From Brassica napus (lineage: Eukaryota; Streptophyta; Magnoliopsida; Brassicales; Brassicaceae): DNA of 64,000 bases. Below the pieces are notes generated by a model. It saw only the letters and a list, made by a program, of their open reading frames with translations, made no database searches and had not been told where the DNA came from. Within the stretch, counting starts at the first letter, position 1. The number at the start of each line of letters is the position of its first letter. Below are positions 57,124 through 64,000 of this stretch, in pieces. The translations under genes and the position numbers were made by a program. Location of the stretch: contig NC_063446.1 in the NCBI RefSeq assembly GCF_020379485.1, positions 12,075,597-12,139,596 on the forward strand, in the 5' to 3' direction.

Positions 57124-57521
57124 TTCTTGACTGAGTGATTGTGGTCGAGTGGTAAGGAGACGGGACTCAGACGCCAACACGTTTCAGGTTTGATCCACCT
57201 GCTATGCGAAACTAAGTCACAATTATACTGGTCACCTAACACGGATCGGCTCACTTTCCCAATCACATAAACTCGTTGGGCCTAGAAAGCGAATTGGTAC
57301 GGAAAAGAGAAGAGGTCTCAACGAGCCTTCAGCATCAGCAGAGCCCAACTACCAATCCTATGTTCTCCCTGATATGTGCCTATGATTTAGGGTCCATTTG
57401 AATACCCGGAGAGAGGATATATTTGTGGACTGCACTTCTCCTTGAGGATTAGTCTAGACCTCTTTATGGGCCTGAGATACCTCCAGATTAATCCAAAAAA
57501 AAAAAATATATATATATATAT
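57124..57521 (+). mobile_element. tRNA-derived SINE, long type, with 11-bp target duplication
   Basis: Flanked by ATATTACGTCA (57113-57123 and 57522-57532). It has an A box (GTGGTCGAGTGGTAAGG), a B box (CAGGTTTGATCCA) and an end CCAGATTAATCC plus A-run plus (AT)n. At almost 400 bp it is long for a plant SINE. It is a third SINE family in the window. Confidence 0.8.
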
Positions 57522-57532
57522 ATATTACGTCA

Positions 57533-58639
57533 AGAATTTATATATGCAGACTTTGTGAAAACTCAATAAGTAGGTGTAAGTACACATAAAATACTACAAC
57601 TCTAGGCTTTAAATAGTGATTAAACGAATGAACGAGAATATTAAATTTCTTATCATTCTTTACAATTTATACTATTTACAAGAAATATTTGTTCCATATG
57701 ATTTTTTAACATTCTTTTAAATTTAAAGAATAATAGATTACAATTATTCTTTATCAAATTAGGAGACGAATAGATTGTTTTCTTGTTTTATTCCTTTTCG
57801 TATGTTTCTTTTCTATTTCTTATATTTTTTTAATGGTTACTAGAGATAGTAGAAAATATAACAAGGCTTATACATACACTATCATTCTCCCAAACCCAAA
57901 GAATAATGGGCCGGGGTTCCCAAATTCTATTCAAAATTGCCGAGCTAGCTAATGTAATTAAATCCATATTTGAACCAATATGATCAGTGAATTCTACATA
58001 GATTTTTAAATCCTTCAAGAGAATTGCAAATAATTTTTTTTTGCATGAGTTCATTTCTGAATATCAGCAATTAACACGATTACCATATCTTTCTTCCAGT
58101 CTTTTTTTTTGCTATATTCATTTATAATAACCTTGCTTAGGTGATGTAAAGTATCCCTAATATTAAAATATCATACATTTTAATATCGACTATATTGGTC
58201 CAATCAATCAATCCCCCTCACACATAACACAACTTTTATGACATGTGGTAATTATAGAGTGTAAGACCTTGGATTTGAATATTTTTTGTAGTATTAAATA
58301 TATCTATCTTAGATTCTCCTGCAACTAGTTTTTTTCTATGCCCCGTTGAATTTATGTGCTACTAGTACTATTTTTTGTTCAATTTTTGTCTGTGTTTTAT
58401 TATTTTATGTTTTGTTTTCTGTCTTTCTTGCTCTCTGATTGGACTCTAATTGCTCAATAAATAATATTCTTATTGTTTTAGTCTTTTTTTGATTAATTTC
58501 GCTTTCTTCTACGCGTACTAATATCTTGCTTGCTTCTTGATTACCAGATCCTCATCCTATATCATCCTTAGATTCGGGTTCTTGACTTTGTACAAACAAC
58601 GGTGGCGGAGAATACAGCAGAGCGTTCTATTGCAGAAAC
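57533..58639. other. Spacer and 5-phosphatase promoter
   Basis: AT-rich spacer, then the leader of the downstream gene from about 58560, which is more GC-balanced (GGTGGCGGAGAATACAGCAG). No other gene was recognised. Confidence 0.5.
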
Positions 58640-61600
58640 ATGGGGAAGATCTTGAAAACTAAGGTAAGCTATCTCCTTTTTTTTGTAAACTTATTAGTCT
58701 CCTTTCTTACTCTTATTTTGTATATCTTTTTCTGAAAACGGCTCCGTTTTACAGTCGTCTTGGCCAAGAACCGTCGTTAGGAAGTGGCTAAACTTACGTA
58801 GCAGCGCTTACAAGTTCCACTCCGATTACCAAGTCAAAGGTGAGAGATTGGCTCGTGCAGTAACGGAGCCAACTCAGCCGAGGAGAAAAAGTTGCTCTGA
58901 CGGTGATTACTATATGATCGTACCGGGAAAGTTTCCAGGTAAAAATAGTTATTAATAATAGTGAATAGCTCATGAATTTTATTTTTATTATATAGTTTTT
59001 GTGCATCGATAATGGCGTCGTTTTCCTTGTCCGTAAACCATACTGGAAGAGTTTCCTTAAATTACACAAACACAAAGATTATAAAAACTTCTCTTCTTAT
59101 TAGATTTAAAAACTCTCTCAAAACTAAACTTTTCAATATGTTTCTCTTGATGGAACATCTCTCCATGAGAACTCTTTATATAGGAAGAAGCTACATCTTT
59201 TCCTAAGGGCGAAGCTACATCTTTTCCTAATAATAATATGGAAACATGTTTTCCTTTTTCCTTAACCCATCAAACTTCACTTTAATGAGTTAACTTGCTC
59301 CTCAAGTTAATTGGAATTATCCAACATTCTCCCCCTTAATTCCAACTTGAATCTTAGGTATGTTGATCTTCTGAACTCCGATGAACTTCCATAGACCGTT
59401 AATAGGTGCATCGCATTTCTTCGATACGATGTTGCATCAGAACGTGAGTATAGGTGCTTCACTGCTTCTCTATGACTCTCTCTTAAGCATCCTATGGTGC
59501 TTCGATACAAGACTCCATCTTCGTCTTGACAAGTATACCTTGCGGTATCCTTCTTGTTTGATGTGAATGCCATCAGCTCCTTGCGTTACTTCTATACCAA
59601 GAAAGTATGTAAGCATCTCGAGGTTTGACATCTCAAATCTTCTTGACATATCATCTTTGAATTGCTTGATAACATTGAGCGAAGTCCCTGTTACAAACAA
59701 GTCATCGATGTATATAGCTATGATCAGAAGCTCCCCCTTCTGTTTCTTTTGATATACCGCAGGTTCCTTGGTGCACTTCGTGAACTCCATCTCCTTGAAA
59801 ACACGATCGAGTTTGATGTTCCAAGCTCTCGGAGCTTGACGCAAACCGTATAGTGCTTTGCTAAGTTTGTACACATGATCCTCCTTTCCTTTCTCCACAA
59901 AGCCTTCTGGTTGAGTAACGTATACATCCTCATTTAAGTCTCCATTCAGGAACGCAGTTTTCACATCTAAGTGATGGATCTCCCTTCCATTAGTTGCTGC
60001 TAACGCCAAGAGTAGTCGTATGGTTTCTATCCGAGCAACTGGTGCAAATACTTCGTCGAAGTCTATGCCTTGTTGTTGCACATAACCTTTTGCAACTAGC
60101 CTTGCTTTGTATTTGATCACTGTTCCATCTGCATTCCTCTTGATCTTATAGATCCACTTCAAACCTATCGGTTTCACACCTGTCGGCTTCTTGACGAGCT
60201 TCCAGGTCTTATTTTTGATGATAGATTCGATCTCTGCCTTCATTGCATCGATCCAAGCTTGTATCACTGCAGCTTCGATGTAACTTTCTAGTTCACCATC
60301 GATGGTGAGCAAGAGTCTGCCACCTTCAAATTCAGCAAGTAGGATGTAATCATCGAACCGCTTTGGTTTTCTGATGTTATGGCCATATCTTGATGTTACA
60401 TGTTGGTCTTGGTTTGCATCGTTGTTCTCTGCTACTTCGTGGTGTTGGTGATCTTGATGCTCATCACCATCTCCTTCTTCTGTAACATCAATATGAGGAA
60501 GCTTGAATGATCCTGGTTCTTTCTCCACGTTTGTTGATAGTGTATACGATGCATTGAGATGTCGAGTTACACTGTTTTCTTCACAAAAATGAACGAACTC
60601 AGAGGATGTGAACTCTCCTCCTCTATCGGTGCGAAAAGTCTTGAGTTGTAGCTTCGTTTGATTCTCCACGTACTCCTTGAACTTTTTGAACCGATCGAAC
60701 GCTTCACTCTTCTCTCTTAGCAGCATCGTCCACATATATCTTGAGTAATCATCAATTAAGACAAATACATATCTATTGTTTGCTGGTGTTGATGGTGATA
60801 TCGGACCGCACAAGTCACCATGTACCAACTCCAATGCGTGTGATGCTCGATACTTTGCTTTAGGCGGGAAAGACTTCCGAGTTTGCTTCCCAACTAAGCA
60901 GGCGCTGCACACATCTTTCTCGTGTATCACTTGAGGCATCCCTACTACCATCTCCTTGTCTACCATATTCTTCATGACTCCAAAGTTCACATGTCCTAGC
61001 CGTGCATGCCATGTCCATGTAACATCAGTTTCTTGTATTTGAAGACACTTCGGATATTCAACCTCCATTGGCGTCTTGTACAATCGGTTTGGTTGCCTTG
61101 CGACTTGTACTAATAGCCTTCCACGGGGATCTTTAAGCATCAGTAAGTCTTCTTTCATATTAACCTCACAACCCATCTCGGTTGCTTGTCCAAGACTTAT
61201 GATATTGTGTTTAAGACTTGGGATGTAGTAGATATCTTTGAGTGCTCTTCTCTCCCCTGTTTTTCCGATGAACGTGATCGAACCTTTCCCAACAATCTCG
61301 ACGTTTGATCCATCACTGAATTTGACTTTGCCTTTGATGCTCTCATCTAGGTTTGAGAAGAACTCTCTCTTGCCTGTCATATGGTTACTTGCACCATTGT
61401 CAAGGTACCATATACACGTATTTCCATCGCATTCATCAAACCTCTTAGGAAACACTCTCTCTTCGTTGAGAAATACTACTTCATGCATATATAATGCATC
61501 TGCTTCTTGTGTTTCTGTTAGGTTAGCTTCTTCTCTTGGTCGTGTAGGACAATGTGACACGAAGTGCCCAATCTTGTCGCATCGCCAACATCTAACCTTA

Positions 61601-64000
61601 GAGTAGTCCTTCTTGGTCTTGTCTGAAGCTTCTCCTCCTTTGTTATGACCATCAGAACCATTAGACCTTCCTCGTCCTCTTCCTCTTCCACCATAACTTC
61701 TACCTCTGCCTCTTCCTCGCGAGTTGCTATGGCTTCCACGACCTTGTGCATCATTCTTTACAAACATTAGCTTCGATTGATCTTCATCTTGGGTTTCTTC
61801 TTTGATGTGTTCTTCGAAAGCCTTTAATCTCCCAACAATGTCTTCGAATCCCGTTGAATTTAGATCCAACACTTGTTCTAACGAAGCTACGATGTGAATG
61901 AACTTCGTTCTTGGAAGTCCCTTCAGAAACTTCTTTACCAGCTTTGATGCTTCCATTATCTCTCCTAACGCGGCTGCTCTCGATGCTAAGCCTGAAAGTT
62001 TTCCTGCGTAGTCATCCACCGTGTCTGTTTCTGTCATCTTCAGTTTGTCGAACTCAGACATCAAAGTTTGTAACCTTGCTTCTCTCACGCGATCAGCACC
62101 TAGGTTACGAGATTTGATAGCTTCCCAAATCTTCTTCGATGTATCATGTTCTCCAATCTGAAGTATTAGCGCCTCCGGGACTGATTGAAAGATTAGAGCA
62201 ATCGCCATATTGTTCTTCTTTGCATCGTTACTCCCTGGATCAATTGTATCCCAAACTTCGTATAAACGAAGCATCACTTTCATTCGCATCGACCATACGG
62301 TGTAGTTGGTCGATGTTAGCATCGGACATCGTATGTCCTTCTTCATCTCAAGACCTTTATCACGTGCTTGAGAATCGTCTCCCATGTTTTGATCGAAGTT
62401 ACAACTCCTCTTGTAAACGACCTTCGAAACCTGGAGCTCTGATACCAATTAAAGTTGCACAAACACAAAGATTATAAGAACTTCTCTTCTTATTAGATTT
62501 AGAAACTCTCTCAAAACTAAACCTTTCAATGTGTTTCTCTTGATGGAACATCTCTCCATGATAACTCTTTATATAGGAAGAAGTTACATCTTTTCCTAAG
62601 GGCGAAACTACATCTTTTCCTAATAATAATATGGAAACATTCCTAAGCTCGATATGTTTTCCTTTTTCCTTAACCCATCAAACTTCACTTTAATGAGTTA
62701 ACTCGCTCCTCAAGTTAATTGGAATTATCCAACAAAGCTTGGGTCCATTGCTAGTCGTAGGATTAGACATCTGTGTTAAAACGACGGCAAATAAACGTTG
62801 AAAAGGATCAGAGGTTTACCTTGAAATTCGTGTTGGCATAGGAAATAAGGCAATTGCCTTAAAGCACCTTTATCCCACGTTTCTAGGGTGGATTTTTAGG
62901 AAAAAATGGAAGTGAACCCCCCACTGAAACCAGAGAAAACGTTTTCAGAAATCGCGAAATAGGAGACGTCTGTTGAACTGTTCGCGGGCCCCACTGATAC
63001 GTGGCGGCCTACGATTGGTTTGATTTTAATTTAAAAAAAAAAAAATCAGAAAAACAAAAAAAATAAATAAATAAAAATAAAGAAACGTATATACGATAAA
63101 GATGATCTTAGGCTTTAAGTTAAAAAAGTCTTCAATTTTAGGTGAATTTGCTATACTCAATTCACCAGTTTCTGTTTTATACATACCTATATTTGTCCGA
63201 TTATAATTTATTAAAGACTAAATATTAATTTATTCATTATGTTTTATGGTTGAAATAGGTTGGTTGGGCCAAGCAAATGGGGATTTAAGACAATCAATGT
63301 TGGGTGAACATGTGGCACGTGTTGATGACAAACTTAATCTCAAGTAATACATAATTTTGTGTCTAGTCAATATTTATGTTTGTAATTTAGCTGTGGTCAT
63401 TAAATTTTTTACTTTTTTATGATTAGAATGTTCGTCGGGACATGGAACGTGGGAGGGAAGCCGCCACATGATGGATTAGACTTAAAAGATTGGCTTAAAT
63501 CTCCCGCCGATACAGACATTTACGTGCTAGGGTATGCATGTAATCATGTTAATTAACGTTCTCTCACTTTTAGTATATTGTTTGTAGACTTGTAGTATAA
63601 TTACATCATCATTGATTTGTTTTCTTTAGGTTTCAAGAAATCGTGCCGCTCAATGCCGGTAACGTACTTGGAGCAGAGGATAATGGCCCTGCGGCTAAGT
63701 GGTTATCTCTTATCCGAGAAGCCTTGAACAACAACATCAACAACATATCGCAAAAAGACCTCGAACTTTCTATTAATCACAGAACCTTCTTGGAACTTGC
63801 TAAATCATCACAGCAGCCCCGTCACAGCTTCTCCAGTCTCCCGGATGATAACCGATTTGCATGCAATTCGACTCCTATTCGAGGCTATTCCCTTGCAGCG
63901 AGTAAACAGATGGTGGGGATATTTTTGTGTGTGTGGATAAGAGATGATCTCCGGAAACGTATTACCAACCTCAAGGTTTCATGCGTTGGTCGTGGCATCA
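58640..64000 (+). CDS. IP5P8: Type I inositol polyphosphate 5-phosphatase (5' part, runs off the window)
   Basis: Cytosolic or membrane-peripheral enzyme removing the 5-phosphate of inositol polyphosphates or phosphoinositides. Exons: 58640-58663, 58755-58938, 63259-63343, 63427-63531 and 63630 onward; all joins are GT-AG and in frame. The N-terminus [20 protein letters not shown] is typical of plant type I enzymes. The DNase I-like fold starts with [13 protein letters not shown] (99-111), and [18 protein letters not shown] carries the metal-binding Glu (E136). [11 protein letters not shown] and [13 protein letters not shown] are further family blocks. The catalytic C-terminal half lies beyond the edge. 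Intron 2 is about 4.3 kb because of an antisense copia element. The symbol rests on gene order (At2g37440 next to ZAT11). Confidence 0.88.
59063..59326 (-). repeat. Copia 3' LTR
   Basis: 264 bp, ending on the plus strand with ATTATCCAACA (minus-strand start TGTTGGATAA). It lacks 15 bp (around TTCCTAAGCTCGATA) present in the other LTR. It contains a TATATAGGAAG TATA-like region and a repeated ACATCTTTTCCTAA. Confidence 0.88.
59470..62448 (-). pseudogene. Copia gag-pol polyprotein with internal deletions, 992 aa open frame
   Basis: The open frame starts [16 protein letters not shown] and shows, in order, GAG (about 40-220), an RG-rich stretch (236-263) and the CCHC knuckle C287/C290/H295/C300. 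Protease ([11 protein letters not shown], 347-357), the integrase zinc region (H481, H486, C514, C517) and the integrase core with D545 and D608 follow. The sequence then jumps at about residue 636 (NASYT to [10 protein letters not shown]), losing the third catalytic residue and the integrase C-terminus. Reverse transcriptase follows with the IYIDDLFV site (912-919). After KQEGY (about 968) it jumps again and RNase H is essentially missing. Both deletions leave a long frame, but the element cannot be autonomous. Confidence 0.9.
62456..62734 (-). repeat. Copia 5' LTR
   Basis: 279 bp, starting TGCACAAACACAAAG and ending ATTATCCAACA on the plus strand. It is almost identical to the LTR at 59063-59326 apart from the 15-bp indel at about 62640-62655. 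Confidence 0.88.
62735..63258. other. Remainder of intron 2
   Basis: Host intron sequence after the copia insertion, with a G+C-richer patch at 62830-63010 and an A-rich run near 63030-63085. Nothing coding was recognised. Confidence 0.5.

Larger units (their letters stand above)
59063..62734 (-). mobile_element. Ty1/copia retrotransposon deletion derivative in intron 2
   Basis: LTRs lie at 59063-59326 and 62456-62734. They differ by about nine substitutions and a 15-bp indel, by eye. On the minus strand the primer-binding site TGGTATCAGAGC lies next to the 5' LTR (about 62437-62448), and a polypurine tract AAGGGGGAGAA adjoins the 3' LTR (59327-59337). The interior is about 3.1 kb, roughly 1 kb or more shorter than a full copia. 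No 5-bp target duplication was recognised at the borders. It lies antisense to its host gene. Confidence 0.9.

Overview
The window looks like nuclear DNA of a Brassicaceae plant, most likely Brassica. It has GT-AG introns, very AT-rich intergenic DNA, SINEs, Helitrons, hAT and CACTA transposons, and proteins that read as close relatives of Arabidopsis thaliana ones. Five recognisable genes occur in this order: RS2Z33 (- strand), MAKR3 (+), TIM17-2 (-), ZAT11 (+) and a type I inositol polyphosphate 5-phosphatase (+, cut by the right edge). From memory, their Arabidopsis counterparts lie together on chromosome 2 (At2g37340, At2g37380, At2g37410, At2g37430, At2g37440). So this is a microsyntenic block that has lost several intervening genes and gained much repeat DNA, as expected of a fractionated segment after the Brassica triplication. 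The first coding exon of an unidentified Glu-rich, probably coiled-coil protein lies at the left edge.

Layout. 1-4.4 kb: edge exon and the split RS2Z33 splicing-factor gene. 4.4-14.5 kb: intergenic DNA with tRNA-derived SINEs, a 1.4 kb non-coding poly(A) retroposon with a 15-bp target duplication, and a 0.56 kb hAT-type element. 14.7-15.6 kb: MAKR3. 16.6-17.1 kb: a GC-rich hAT-like element. 21.9-36.0 kb: a 14 kb repeat territory between MAKR3 and TIM17-2. It is a tandem array of a ~155-bp AT-rich satellite with one orientation switch, traces of higher-order repeats and two blocks of non-satellite DNA. It is interrupted by a 4 kb element built from GACGACTT/AAGTCGTC palindromes, long hairpins and 20-bp minisatellites. 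A Helitron-like 3' end lies at 36.16 kb.

36.7-37.7 kb: TIM17-2. 38.1-44.2 kb: a decayed CACTA (En/Spm) transposon with both transposon genes recognisable, its right terminus intact and its left terminus missing. 45.4-46.0 kb: ZAT11. 48.3-51.8 kb: a probable minus-strand Helitron carrying spliced gene fragments and a nested SINE. 51.9-52.3 kb: a segment whose copies also lie inside the satellite array 18-22 kb away. 54.8-57.5 kb: a short retroposon, an AT-rich Helitron-like region with three ~0.5 kb internal repeats, and another SINE. 58.6-64.0 kb: the 5-phosphatase gene, whose second intron holds an antisense Ty1/copia retrotransposon that is a deletion derivative.

The host genes are not an operon and do unrelated jobs: pre-mRNA splicing, receptor-kinase regulation, mitochondrial import, stress transcription and phosphoinositide signalling. 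The most unusual part is the 22-36 kb repeat territory. All names rest on reading the translations and remembered families; no database search was run, and transposon edges given without a target duplication are approximate.
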